Of a stretch of 64,000 nt of DNA, positions 1 through 7,929 are shown one piece after another. The notes below the pieces were generated by a model. The model worked only from the letters and a program-made list of their open reading frames with translations, was not told the origin of the DNA and ran no database searches. How positions within the stretch are numbered: position 1 is the stretch's first letter; each line of letters starts with the position of its first letter. The stretch lies in assembly GCA_947499255.1 (NCBI GenBank), contig CANMNF010000001.1:496001-560000 (forward strand), written 5' to 3'. Made by a program: the position numbers and the translations under genes. The DNA comes from an uncultured Sphingomonadaceae bacterium. Lineage in GTDB: Bacteria; Pseudomonadota; Alphaproteobacteria; Sphingomonadales; Sphingomonadaceae.

Positions 1-411
1 CAAAACTTCACCTCGCATATCACCACCAAGGTGGAAGCGGCGCCGTGGCCATATATCCCTGCCGATTTGCTGCCGATCTTTATCGCGCTTGGCGTACGGG
101 CAGATGGGCAGACGATGTTCTGGAACAAAGTTTATGAAGGCGGTCTGACGTGGCATACCGAGCTATCGCTGTTCGGTGCGCATACGTTGCTGTGCGATCC
201 GCATCGCTTAATCACGTTTGGCGGCGATAAGCTGCGACCGGGAACGGTTACCAGCCCCTATATCATCCGGGTCGCAATCGCGATGTTGATGGTGGCAAGC
301 TCGATCGAAGGCGAATCGACTATTCTCGATGCCGATCCGATCCGCCGTGCGCATCCTGATTTTGTGGCGAACATCGATAGCCTTGGCGTCGATGTTGAAT
401 GGGACGATTAA
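1..411 (+). CDS. MurA-family (EPSP synthase fold) enolpyruvyl transferase, C-terminal part
   Basis: The reading frame is open from the first base, so the 5' part lies outside the window; 136 residues remain. The segment APWPYIPADL near the start matches the MurA region carrying the catalytic aspartate (PxPGFPTD in UDP-GlcNAc enolpyruvyl transferases), and DKLRPGTV aligns with the LRASA-type Arg loop. MurA makes UDP-GlcNAc-enolpyruvate, the first committed peptidoglycan precursor, in the cytoplasm. The tail (SPYIIRVAIAM through the final GVDVEWDD) departs from the usual RGYERLEEKL ending of housekeeping MurA, so this may be a diverged paralogue rather than the main murA. Family placement is fairly secure; exact function is inferred. 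Confidence 0.7.
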   Translation, partial: QNFTSHITTKVEAAPWPYIPADLLPIFIALGVRADGQTMFWNKVYEGGLTWHTELSLFGAHTLLCDPHRLITFGGDKLRPGTVTSPYIIRVAIAMLMVASSIEGESTILDADPIRRAHPDFVANIDSLGVDVEWDD

Positions 412-437
412 GGCAGTCCCTAAAACTTAAAGCTCGC

Positions 438-686
438 CTATTCAGCGGGCTGCTGAACAGCTTGCTCGGCAGAAGTCTCAGCATCAGTTTCAGCGGCCTG
501 ACGCGCGGCTTTTTCTTTCTCAAGCTGTTCGCGTTGCATGGCAACTGCGCGGGCTTGATCAGCAAGTGCCTGCCATGTTTTTTGCGCGCGCAGTTCACGC
601 TCGCGGACATTGGCAAGGGTAGCTTTCTTGGCTGCTTCACCGGCAGCTACGGCACGCTCGGTGCAGGTTTTGTATGTGTCAGCCAT
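438..686 (-). CDS. small Ala/Glu/Gln-rich coiled-coil protein
   Basis: An 82-residue protein of unknown function. It starts at an ATG preceded by AGGAG at a spacing of 6 bases. After MADTYKTCTERAVAAGE the sequence is a continuous, highly charged helix-former (Ala, Glu, Gln, Arg, Lys) with no Gly or Pro until the end, suggesting a single long helix or coiled coil. There is no signal peptide or membrane segment, and a single Cys at position 8. It is convergent with the MurA-family gene (26 bases between stops) and lies downstream of a cold-shock gene on the same strand, but a terminator-like hairpin separates the two. I do not recognise a family. Confidence 0.65.
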   Translation of the reverse strand: MADTYKTCTERAVAAGEAAKKATLANVRERELRAQKTWQALADQARAVAMQREQLEKEKAARQAAETDAETSAEQAVQQPAE

Positions 687-712
687 TCAGGGCTCCTGCC
701 TGTGCGGTAGAG

Positions 713-747
713 AAAAGTAGGGTGCGACGCCCGAAGCCGCCGCACCC
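713..747 (-). terminator. probable intrinsic terminator after the cold-shock gene
   Basis: The arms GGGTGCG (720-726) and CGCACCC (741-747) pair perfectly. On the minus strand they are followed by CTACTTTTCTC. The hairpin sits 12 bases past the stop of the cold-shock gene, the expected place for its terminator. Confidence 0.6.
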
Positions 748-758
748 AACAAATAGGA

Positions 759-971
759 TTAGTCAGCAGCCGAAAGGTTTACGGCGCTATCCTTGCCATT
801 ACGGCCAGTTTCGATTTCGTAGTTGAGACGCTGCTCTTTATCGAGCGTCTGCATACCAGCGGCCTGAACCGCAGAGATGTGCACGAAGCTATCGTTCGAG
901 CCATCGTCAGGCTGGATGAAACCATAGCCTTTGTCTTGGTTGAAGAATTTTACGGTGCCTGTCTTAGACAT
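759..971 (-). CDS. cold-shock domain protein (CspA family)
   Basis: A 70-residue single OB-fold cold-shock protein that binds single-stranded RNA/DNA and melts mRNA structure. It opens MSKTGTVKFFNQDKGYGFI with the RNP1 motif KGYGFI, followed by the RNP2-like FVHIS. The start at 971 was chosen over an upstream in-frame codon (1004) because AAGGAA lies about 10 bases before it and because it matches the family N-terminus. The C-terminal half (GRNGKDSAVNLSAAD) agrees with alphaproteobacterial CspA proteins. It is monocistronic, with a terminator downstream and a roughly 260-base upstream region typical of cold-shock genes. Confidence 0.93.
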   Translation of the reverse strand: MSKTGTVKFFNQDKGYGFIQPDDGSNDSFVHISAVQAAGMQTLDKEQRLNYEIETGRNGKDSAVNLSAAD

Positions 972-1233
972 AAGGGTGTTCCTTTCGAGAACGTGTCTTG
1001 CCACCAGGCGGAAATGCCTGTTGGTCGTGCGTCAAATCGTCCGATGAAAGGAAGTCGTCGTCTTATTTGTGCCAAGGTATCGAGCAAAAACTCTATTCCA
1101 AAGGCACATGGCAAATTTCGAAGTCCGTCGCATATTTCGACGTCAGCGGCAGCTACATAGCAATGATTTGCGAAAATTGCGAGGATTTAGTTTTTTCGGC
1201 TATTTCAATAGGCAATCTTTACGAAACCGCACA
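972..1233 (-). promoter_or_regulatory. long upstream/leader region of the cold-shock gene
   Basis: No credible gene is present in these 262 bases. They lie between the cold-shock start codon and the terminator of the peroxiredoxin gene, and should hold the promoter and 5' leader. Cold-shock mRNAs often carry long structured leaders, but I could not pick out a convincing -35/-10 pair or cold-box, so the assignment rests on position. Confidence 0.35.
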
Positions 1234-1266
1234 AACGAAAAAGGGCGCCACAACGGGCGCCCTTCG
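1234..1266 (-). terminator. intrinsic terminator of the peroxiredoxin gene
   Basis: A perfect 9-bp stem, AAGGGCGCC (1241-1249) with GGCGCCCTT (1256-1264), has a 6-base loop. On the minus strand it is followed by a run of T (CCCTTTTTCG). It begins about 30 bases downstream of the peroxiredoxin stop codon. The stem is strong and well placed. Confidence 0.85.
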
Positions 1267-1291
1267 TCATTTCATCGCCTTACAGCTTTGA

Positions 1292-1771
1292 TTAAAGCTG
1301 GCCGAGCATATGCTCTGCGGTTGAGACTTTGAATTCGCCGGCTTCTTCGACATTCACTTCCTCGACCACGCCATCATTGACGATCATCGAGAAGCGCTGG
1401 CCGCGTGTGCCCATGCCAAAACCGTTGAAATCGGCATCAAGGCCGATGGCTTTGACAAAATCGCCATTGCCATCGGACAACATCGTCACATCGCTGCCAC
1501 CATCTTTGTCATTCCATGCCTGCATTACAAAAGCATCGTTGACTGCGGTACAAGCGATTTCATCAACGCCTTTGGCTTTAAGATCAGCGGCTTTCTCAAC
1601 GAATCCGGGCAGATGCTTGGCCGAACAAGTCGGTGTGAAAGCGCCAGGGACTGAGAACAGGGCAACTTTTTTGCCAGCGAAGAAATCGCTGGATTGCACG
1701 GCATCGGGGCCTTCGGGGGTTGCTTTGACCAGCTTTACGTCGGGAAGCTTATCGCCTTTGGAAATTGTCAT
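1292..1771 (-). CDS. peroxiredoxin, Prx5 type (AhpC/TSA superfamily)
   Basis: A 159-residue cytosolic thiol peroxidase that reduces hydrogen peroxide and organic hydroperoxides. The peroxidatic cysteine is Cys49 in PGAFTPTCSAKHLPGF, the Prx5 signature. The other Cys lies in EIACTAVND, so a resolving thiol may be this one or an external glutathione/glutaredoxin. Length and the ending (AEHMLGQL) fit bacterial Prx5 proteins. CAGGAGA lies just upstream of the ATG. The gene is divergent from ahcY and ends in its own terminator. Confidence 0.94.
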   Translation of the reverse strand: MTISKGDKLPDVKLVKATPEGPDAVQSSDFFAGKKVALFSVPGAFTPTCSAKHLPGFVEKAADLKAKGVDEIACTAVNDAFVMQAWNDKDGGSDVTMLSDGNGDFVKAIGLDADFNGFGMGTRGQRFSMIVNDGVVEEVNVEEAGEFKVSTAEHMLGQL

Positions 1772-1845
1772 GAGAAATGTCTCCTGTTGGGTTTCGCAGT
1801 TTCAGATAGGGCATCGTAGCGGGCAGACAAGCAAAAGCGGGCGCT

Positions 1846-1875
1846 TTGCTCGGTATGCGGCTGTAACACTATAGT
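1846..1875 (+). promoter_or_regulatory. candidate promoter for ahcY
   Basis: TTGCTC (1846-1851) and TATAGT (1870-1875) are separated by 18 bases. The -10 matches consensus at 5 of 6 positions; the -35 is weak. It would give a leader of about 100 bases before the ahcY start, containing the hairpin at 1930-1954. Confidence 0.35.
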
Positions 1876-1929
1876 CCGAAGTTGGGGTTGCTGTGATGCA
1901 GCGCTGCGCCTATGCCTGCGCCTACATCG

Positions 1930-1954
1930 GCAATGCACGGAGCCCCGGCATTGC
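1930..1954 (+). promoter_or_regulatory. stem-loop in the ahcY leader
   Basis: GCAATGC (1930-1936) pairs perfectly with GCATTGC (1948-1954) around an 11-base loop, 29 bases before the GTG start. A second self-complementary element, GCAGCGCTGC, lies a little upstream. It could be a regulatory RNA fold, but I cannot match it to a known SAM- or SAH-sensing riboswitch. Confidence 0.35.
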
Positions 1955-1983
1955 TTCAGCCTGACATCACAGGAGAATTTTCC

Positions 1984-3402
1984 GTGGCCACTTCCGCTGC
2001 CCAGACCGATTACATCATCGCCGATATCGCGCTTGCCAATTATGGCCGCGCGGAAATCAATATCGCTGAAACCGAAATGCCTGGCCTGATGGCAACGCGT
2101 GAAGAATATGGGCCGTCACAGCCTTTGAAAGGTGCACGCATCACCGGCTCGTTGCATATGACGATCCAAACCGCGGTCCTGATGGAAACGCTAACCGCTT
2201 TGGGCGCTGATCTGCGTTGGGCCACCTGCAATATCTTTTCAACGCAAGATCATGCAGCCGCGGCTATGGCAGAAGCAGGCATTCCGACTTTTGCCATTAA
2301 AGGTGAAAGTCTTGCCGATTATTGGGATTATGTTGGCCGGATCTTTGATTGGTCAACGCCAGACAATCCTGATCAAACCGCCAATATTATCCTCGATGAT
2401 GGCGGTGATGCGACGATGTTCGCTTTGTGGGGCGCGCGGGTTGAAGCTGGTGAAGAATTGCCTGAGCCTGCCAATGCCGAGGAAATCGAATTTCAGCGCG
2501 CTTTGAAGAATTACCTGAAGGAAAAGCCGGGTTATCTGACCAAATCGGTGCAGAACATTGTCGGCGTATCGGAAGAAACCACAACGGGCGTCCACCGCCT
2601 CTATCACCTCGCCAAACAAGGCAAATTGCCTTTCCCTGCGATCAATGTGAACGATTCTGTCACCAAGTCGAAGTTCGATAACCTTTATGGCTGCCGCGAA
2701 TCGCTGGTCGATGCGATCCGCCGGGCGACTGACGTAATGCTGTCTGGCAAAGTCGCTTGCGTTGCTGGCTATGGCGATGTGGGCAAAGGCTCTGCAGATT
2801 CGCTGCGTAATGGCGGCGCACGTGTTCTGGTGACTGAAATCGATCCGATCTGCGCGCTTCAGGCTGCGATGGAAGGGTATGAAGTTGTAACCATGGATGA
2901 AGCCGTCAAACGCGCCGATATCTTTGTGACGGCTACAGGCAATGAAAATGTCATCACCGCCGAACACATGAAATCGATGAAGCATATGAGCATCGTTTCC
3001 AATATCGGCCACTTCGACAGCGAAATTCAAATCTCCGCGCTCGACAATTATGAGTGGACTGAATTGAAGCCGGGCACTGATCTGGTCAAATTCCCCGATG
3101 GAAAAGAAATCATCATCCTTGCCAAAGGCCGTCTGGTGAACCTGGCTTGCGCAACGGGCCATCCCAGCTTTGTGATGAGCTGTTCTTTCACCAATCAGGT
3201 GCTGGCTCAGATTGAGCTGTATACCAAAGGCGATGATTACAAGAACGATGTCTATGTTCTGCCCAAGCATCTTGATGAAAAGGTCGCTGCTTTGCATCTC
3301 GATAAGCTGGGCGCGAAATTGACCGTGTTGAGCGAAACACAGGCCAATTACATCGGTGTTCCTGCCGCTGGTCCGTTCAAGCCTGAGCATTATCGCTACT
3401 AA
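1984..3402 (+). CDS. ahcY: S-adenosylhomocysteine hydrolase
   Basis: A 472-residue cytosolic NAD-dependent enzyme that splits S-adenosylhomocysteine into adenosine and homocysteine, keeping methyltransferases active. Recognisable parts are [13 protein letters not shown] at the N-terminus, the substrate-domain block [10 protein letters not shown] and [13 protein letters not shown], the Rossmann NAD site [12 protein letters not shown], and the C-terminus KPEHYRY. It contains the roughly 40-residue insert ([25 protein letters not shown] vicinity) of bacterial and plant long forms. I chose the GTG at 1984 because AGGAGA lies 9 bases upstream; the open frame extends 24 codons further but without a ribosome site. 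Confidence 0.97.
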   Translation: MATSAAQTDYIIADIALANYGRAEINIAETEMPGLMATREEYGPSQPLKGARITGSLHMTIQTAVLMETLTALGADLRWATCNIFSTQDHAAAAMAEAGIPTFAIKGESLADYWDYVGRIFDWSTPDNPDQTANIILDDGGDATMFALWGARVEAGEELPEPANAEEIEFQRALKNYLKEKPGYLTKSVQNIVGVSEETTTGVHRLYHLAKQGKLPFPAINVNDSVTKSKFDNLYGCRESLVDAIRRATDVMLSGKVACVAGYGDVGKGSADSLRNGGARVLVTEIDPICALQAAMEGYEVVTMDEAVKRADIFVTATGNENVITAEHMKSMKHMSIVSNIGHFDSEIQISALDNYEWTELKPGTDLVKFPDGKEIIILAKGRLVNLACATGHPSFVMSCSFTNQVLAQIELYTKGDDYKNDVYVLPKHLDEKVAALHLDKLGAKLTVLSETQANYIGVPAAGPFKPEHYRY

Positions 3403-3453
3403 TCCCGATTGCATCATTGCATCGCGAGCCGTCGGTGAATAGCTGGTGAGGGT

Positions 3454-5793
3454 ATGGAACTGTCACCAACTGCACTGGCGTTACTTGGGCTGCTTTTGGC
3501 GGCCTGGACGTTTGGTGCGATTTGGCTGGTAATTGCGGCGCAGAACCGGGCGCGTGATGCGCGCGGGGCACAAAAGAACCTGCGCCGCCTCTCCCGCCTG
3601 ATCGAAGAATCACCGGCAGTCCCGCTGCTGGTGAAAAGCGATGGCAAGTTGGAAGGTTCGGACAGGCTGGCCGCGTGGCTCGGCTTGGATGCGCTGCCCG
3701 ATTATTTGAGCGAACTGGCCCAAAGCAATACAGGCTTGGCCGAAGAAGAGCTGCAAAACCTCACCGAAGCTGTGCGGCGCACGCAGAAAACGACCGCACC
3801 ATTTACGCTCAGCCTGACGCCACATGGATCGCGCCGCAGCCTTGCTGTGCAGGGCCAGTTGGCCGATGGCGCGATTGCCAGTGGCGGGGCGGTGTTGCTA
3901 TGGTGGTTCGATTTCTCCGATAGTGAAAGCGAACTTAGCCAGCTGCGCGAAGAAACTGCGCGAGCCAAAAAGGATTTTGCCGCTCTTGTTGGTCTTATCG
4001 AAGCGGCTCCCATGCCGATGTGGTTCCGTGGGCCGGATATGCAGCTGCGCCTTGTAAACAGCGCTTACGTCGAAGCAGTGGGTGCAAAAGATGCCAATGA
4101 AGCTGTGCAGGGCCAGATAGAGCTGGTCGAAGCGGTCGATGGCCTGTCCGCTGCGCAAATTGCCGAACAGGCGCAGGGCCGCGACACGCCGGTTCATCGC
4201 GAAGTGCAGGTAACCGTTGGCACACAGCGCCGCACTGTGCGCGTCTCGGATTTGCCTTTGGGTGACGAGGGCGTGGCCGGTTACGCCATCGACATCGAAG
4301 ACATGGAAGAACAAGCGCGCGCCTTCCGCGCTTTCCGCGCAGCGCAACGCTCCATGCTGGATCAGCTTTCCGTGGGTGTGGCGCAGTTTGATAGTGACAA
4401 ACGCCTTGCCTTTATCAATCAGCCGTTCTCGCGCATTTTTGCCTTGCCCGGTTCCGCGCAAATCGATTTGCCGGACTTTGATCGTTTCCTAGATCTGGCG
4501 CGCGACAAAGGCCGGCTGCCTGAAACGCGCGATTTTCCGCAATGGCGCGAAGAATTGCACGATTGGTTCCAGATCGGCCATCCATTGGAAGATGCTTGGA
4601 CATTATCGGACAACACGCATTTGCGCATAGTTGCACAGCCTATGCCTGATGGCGGCCTGGTGCTGGTAGCAGAGGATCGTTCTGAACAGCTCGCTTTGTC
4701 GGCAACGCGCGACACTTTGCTGCGCACACGGACAGCGACATTCGATTCGCTGTTTGAATCGCTGGCGGTTTTTGCCCCCAATGGCCGCACCCAATTGTGG
4801 AACCGCAGCTTTCCCGAGATCTGGGGCCTGCCGGGCGAGTTCTTTGACGAACACCCGCATATCGATGCGCTGCTTGAGAAAATGGGCGAAAGACTGGCTA
4901 GGCCCGGCCAACGCAAAGCGATTGGCGAAGTCGTGCGCGCCGCCACCTTGGATCGCAAACAGCGCGGTGGCCGGGTGATCTTGTCTGATGGTCGCACGCT
5001 GGAATTTGCCGGTGTTCCGTTGCCCGATGGCAATGGCTTGCTGACCGTAATGGATGTGACCGATTCCACCAAAGCAGAAGAAGCTTTGCGAGGCCGGGCA
5101 CAGGCTTTGGAAGAGGCGGACAAAGTCAAAACGCGCTTCCTTGCCAACATGTCCTATGAATTCCGCACCCCGCTCACCTCAATCGGCGGATTTGCTGAAT
5201 TGTTGCAAGAAGGCGTAGCAGGCGAATTGACCCCGCAAGCCAGCGAATATGTGGCAGCGATTGTGGCATCGGTTGAGCGGCTTTCTCAACAGATCGAAAG
5301 CGTCCTTGATCTCACGCAAAGCGAAGTGGGTCTGCTGCCTATTGCGACGGAGAGTATCAGCCTGATCGCCTTTACCACCGACGTGGTCCGCCAGCGCGAG
5401 GACGCGATTGAGAAGAAGAGCCTGACGCTGGATCTGCGCGGGGATCGCGGAGCTGGAAAGGTCAAAGCGGATAAGCGGCAATTGGGCAAGGCGCTGGGCA
5501 ATGTGCTCGACAATGCGATAAGCGCAACGCCTGTAGGTGGCCGCATTCTTGTCGCCTTGTCGCGAACCAAATCGGGCGCGCGCATCGTGGTGTCGGACAA
5601 TGGCGATGGCATGTCGCCAAGTGAACTGGCGCGCGCGCTGGATGGGTATTCCCTGGATGGTGACACCGAAGGGAAGAGCCAGCGCGGCCTCGGCCTGCCG
5701 CTCGCCCGGCAATTGATCGATGCGCATGGTGGCAGGCTGGAAATCCAGTCGGAGAAGGGCGCAGGCACAACCGCGACGATCCTGCTGCCGTGA
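3454..5793 (+). CDS. divL: DivL-type PAS/histidine-kinase-like cell-cycle protein with Tyr in the H-box
   Basis: A 779-residue membrane-anchored sensor. One N-terminal transmembrane segment (about residues 7-29) is followed by several PAS-like regions to about residue 540, then a HisKA-like helix and an HATPase_c domain with an N-box (GNVLDNAI), DNGDGM and GLGLPLA. In the H-box, LANMSYEFRTPLTS, the phospho-accepting His is replaced by Tyr568 (TAT at 5155-5157). That substitution, the length (Caulobacter DivL is 769 residues) and the multi-PAS layout identify DivL, which in Caulobacter works with CckA and DivK in the CtrA pathway rather than as an ordinary histidine kinase. A good ribosome site (GGTGAGGGT) precedes the ATG. 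It is translationally coupled to tsaE by GTGA. Confidence 0.88.
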   Translation: MELSPTALALLGLLLAAWTFGAIWLVIAAQNRARDARGAQKNLRRLSRLIEESPAVPLLVKSDGKLEGSDRLAAWLGLDALPDYLSELAQSNTGLAEEELQNLTEAVRRTQKTTAPFTLSLTPHGSRRSLAVQGQLADGAIASGGAVLLWWFDFSDSESELSQLREETARAKKDFAALVGLIEAAPMPMWFRGPDMQLRLVNSAYVEAVGAKDANEAVQGQIELVEAVDGLSAAQIAEQAQGRDTPVHREVQVTVGTQRRTVRVSDLPLGDEGVAGYAIDIEDMEEQARAFRAFRAAQRSMLDQLSVGVAQFDSDKRLAFINQPFSRIFALPGSAQIDLPDFDRFLDLARDKGRLPETRDFPQWREELHDWFQIGHPLEDAWTLSDNTHLRIVAQPMPDGGLVLVAEDRSEQLALSATRDTLLRTRTATFDSLFESLAVFAPNGRTQLWNRSFPEIWGLPGEFFDEHPHIDALLEKMGERLARPGQRKAIGEVVRAATLDRKQRGGRVILSDGRTLEFAGVPLPDGNGLLTVMDVTDSTKAEEALRGRAQALEEADKVKTRFLANMSYEFRTPLTSIGGFAELLQEGVAGELTPQASEYVAAIVASVERLSQQIESVLDLTQSEVGLLPIATESISLIAFTTDVVRQREDAIEKKSLTLDLRGDRGAGKVKADKRQLGKALGNVLDNAISATPVGGRILVALSRTKSGARIVVSDNGDGMSPSELARALDGYSLDGDTEGKSQRGLGLPLARQLIDAHGGRLEIQSEKGAGTTATILLP

Positions 5794-6227
5794 TTGTCGA
5801 TCTGCCGGATTTGCCTGCAATGGTGCGCTTTGGTGCGCGGATAGCTGCGATGCTGCGGGCAGGCGATGTGGTGGCGCTTAATGGCGGGTTGGGCGCTGGC
5901 AAGACAACGCTGGCGCGCGCGATTATCGAAACGCTCGGGCACAAAGGCGAAGTGCCATCGCCCACATTCACCATTGTCGAAGCTTATGACGACACACAGC
6001 CGCCTATCGTCCATGCTGATTTTTACCGGTTGAATGATCCGGGTGAAGCGGAGCAGATCGGCTTGGACGAATATCGCGAAGGTGCAGCGTTGATCGCAGA
6101 ATGGCCAGCCAATGCCGGCGGCTTTGCGCATGAGGCAGGCTGCCTTTCAATTATGCTGGAAATCGTGGGTGACGGGCGCAAAGCGATTGTCGAATCTGGT
6201 GCAGATTGGCAAAGCCGGTGGTCATGA
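5790..6227 (+). CDS. tsaE: tRNA t6A37 biosynthesis ATPase TsaE
   Basis: A 145-residue P-loop ATPase acting with TsaB, TsaD and TsaC in threonylcarbamoyladenosine formation at tRNA position 37. The Walker A motif GGLGAGKTT is at residues 32-40. The blocks VPSPTFTIVEAY and IVHADFYRL are the family hallmarks, and EYREGAALIAEWPANA matches the region around the conserved Glu/Trp. It starts at GTG inside the divL stop (GTGA) and ends in ATGA with amgK, so it is clearly part of a coupled operon. Confidence 0.94.
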   Translation: MIVDLPDLPAMVRFGARIAAMLRAGDVVALNGGLGAGKTTLARAIIETLGHKGEVPSPTFTIVEAYDDTQPPIVHADFYRLNDPGEAEQIGLDEYREGAALIAEWPANAGGFAHEAGCLSIMLEIVGDGRKAIVESGADWQSRWS

Positions 6228-7216
6228 GCAAAGCGTTGCCCGAGGGGCTTGATACATTTCTCACCGAAGCAGGATGGGGCGGAGCTGAAATAGAGCCGCT
6301 GCCCGGTGATGCGAGCTTTCGCCGGTATTTCCGCATTCGCGATGGCGAGCGCAGTGCGATGTTGATGGACGCACCTCCACCAGAAGAAGATCCCAAGCCC
6401 TTTATCGATGTCGGCAATTGGCTGTGCGGCCAAGGATTGCGGGCACCTGTAATCCATGCCGCACGGGCCGAACAAGGCTTGGTTTTGATTGAGGATTTTG
6501 GTGCGAACCGGATGCGCGATTGGTTGGATAACAACCCCGCCCAGGAAAGCCGTGTTTACGCCAAGGCAATCGAGGCTCTGGCGCAGCTGCATCGCTGTCC
6601 GCCCGGACCATTTTCGCTATATGATATGGCGGTGTATCACCGCGAAGCGATGCTTTTTCCCGACTGGTTTTGTCCAGCCGCCGGGATTGCGGTGGATACC
6701 GATAGTTATAACCAAGCATGGGACGAAGCGCTCACCCCAATGCTCGCCCGGCAAAAGCCCGGCGTTACTGTTTTGCGCGATTATCATGCAGAAAACATTA
6801 TGTTGCTTGATCCCGATGCAAGCGATGGCGGGGAACAGGGTCTGATTGATTTTCAAGACGCATTGGTGGGCCACCGCGCTTATGATCTGGTGTCCTTATT
6901 GCAGGATGCCCGCCGTGATGTATCGCCCCAATTGGAAACGCAAATGCTGGCCCATTATGCCAAATTGATCGGATGTGATGATGATTTTGCGGCGGATTAT
7001 GCAAGGCTGGGTGCGCAGCGCAATGCCAAGATTGTGGGCATCTTCGCCCGCCTTTGGAAACGCGATGGAAAGCCGCGCTATCTCGACATGATCCCGCGCG
7101 TTTGGGAAGCGATGGAGCGTGATCTTGCCCATCCCGCAATGGCTCCGGTGGCGCGGTGGTTTGATGCCAATGTCCCGCCAGAAATACGCGCCAATCGCGG
7201 CGGAGGTTTGGGATGA
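6224..7216 (+). CDS. amgK: N-acetylmuramate/N-acetylglucosamine anomeric kinase AmgK
   Basis: A 330-residue cytosolic sugar kinase of the aminoglycoside phosphotransferase fold. AmgK phosphorylates the anomeric hydroxyl of MurNAc in the peptidoglycan-recycling route that bypasses de novo UDP-MurNAc synthesis. The catalytic loop is RDYHAEN (Asp186, Asn191) and the metal-binding Asp is in LIDFQDAL (Asp209). N-lobe features GDASFRRYFRI and EDFGANRMRDWL are typical. The start at 6224 was chosen for the ATGA overlap with tsaE. Adjacency to murU makes the AmgK assignment, rather than a generic phosphotransferase, convincing. Confidence 0.92.
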   Translation: MSKALPEGLDTFLTEAGWGGAEIEPLPGDASFRRYFRIRDGERSAMLMDAPPPEEDPKPFIDVGNWLCGQGLRAPVIHAARAEQGLVLIEDFGANRMRDWLDNNPAQESRVYAKAIEALAQLHRCPPGPFSLYDMAVYHREAMLFPDWFCPAAGIAVDTDSYNQAWDEALTPMLARQKPGVTVLRDYHAENIMLLDPDASDGGEQGLIDFQDALVGHRAYDLVSLLQDARRDVSPQLETQMLAHYAKLIGCDDDFAADYARLGAQRNAKIVGIFARLWKRDGKPRYLDMIPRVWEAMERDLAHPAMAPVARWFDANVPPEIRANRGGGLG

Positions 7217-7929
7217 CCAAACTGGCGAGCGATACTGCGATGGTCCTTGCTGCAGGGCTGGGCAAACGCATGCGGCCTCTCACAGCTTCTCAGCCAAAGC
7301 CGATGGTGCGCGTGGCTGGAAAACCTCTGATCGACCATGCGTTAGACCGTCTGGCAGCCGCGGGATTGGCGCGCGCAGTCGTAAACGCACATTACCGCGC
7401 CGATACCATCGAAGCGCATCTGGCCAAACGCAAGATACCCGAAATCACGATCTCTGATGAGCGTGAAAAGCTGCTGGAAACAGGCGGCGGGATGATCAAG
7501 GCGAGCGACAATTTGCCCGATCCGTTCTTCTGCTTGAATAGCGACAATATCTGGCTTGATGGACCGCGCGATTGCTTTCACGATCTTAGCCGGGTGTGGG
7601 ATGCAGACCGGATGGATGCGCTGCTGCTGCTGGTTCCTCATACCAAAGCGATCAATTGTCGCGGGCTTGGCGATTTCCATATGGACAGTGCCGGTCGGCT
7701 GACCCGGCGTGGCCCTTCGCGAATTGCGCCTTACATCTTCACCGGCATTCAACTGGTATCAAAACGGCTTTTGCGTGACCCGCCACAAGGATCGTTTTCG
7801 ACCAACGTCCTGTGGGATCGCGCACGCGAGGAAGGCCGCTTGTTCGGGCTCGCTTTCACCGGACAATGGTTCGAAGTTGGCACACCCGAAGCGATAGCGC
7901 CCACCGAAGCGGCGCTGCGTGATGTCTGA
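7213..7929 (+). CDS. murU: N-acetylmuramate alpha-1-phosphate uridylyltransferase MurU
   Basis: A 238-residue nucleotidyltransferase that joins UTP to MurNAc-1-phosphate to give UDP-MurNAc. The N-terminal signature LAAGLGKRMRPLT (residues 12-24) and KPMVRVAGKPLIDHAL match the sugar-nucleotidyltransferase superfamily. ETGGGMIKA and LNSDNIWLDGP are the base- and metal-site loops, and GQWFEVGTPEAI is the usual end of the fold. It overlaps amgK by 4 bases and addB by 8, and forms with amgK the complete anomeric recycling pair. Confidence 0.93.
   Translation: MTKLASDTAMVLAAGLGKRMRPLTASQPKPMVRVAGKPLIDHALDRLAAAGLARAVVNAHYRADTIEAHLAKRKIPEITISDEREKLLETGGGMIKASDNLPDPFFCLNSDNIWLDGPRDCFHDLSRVWDADRMDALLLLVPHTKAINCRGLGDFHMDSAGRLTRRGPSRIAPYIFTGIQLVSKRLLRDPPQGSFSTNVLWDRAREEGRLFGLAFTGQWFEVGTPEAIAPTEAALRDV

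Noticed and set aside
1876-1983. SAH riboswitch upstream of ahcY
   Set aside because: A GCGCTGC element is present, but the conserved GAGGAGCGCTGC context and the matching 3' pairing partner are not, so I did not call the class.
2353-3417. Long open frame (354 codons) antisense to ahcY
   Set aside because: It lies entirely opposite a strongly conserved gene, has no ribosome site and its translation shows no domain; it is a by-product of codon bias.
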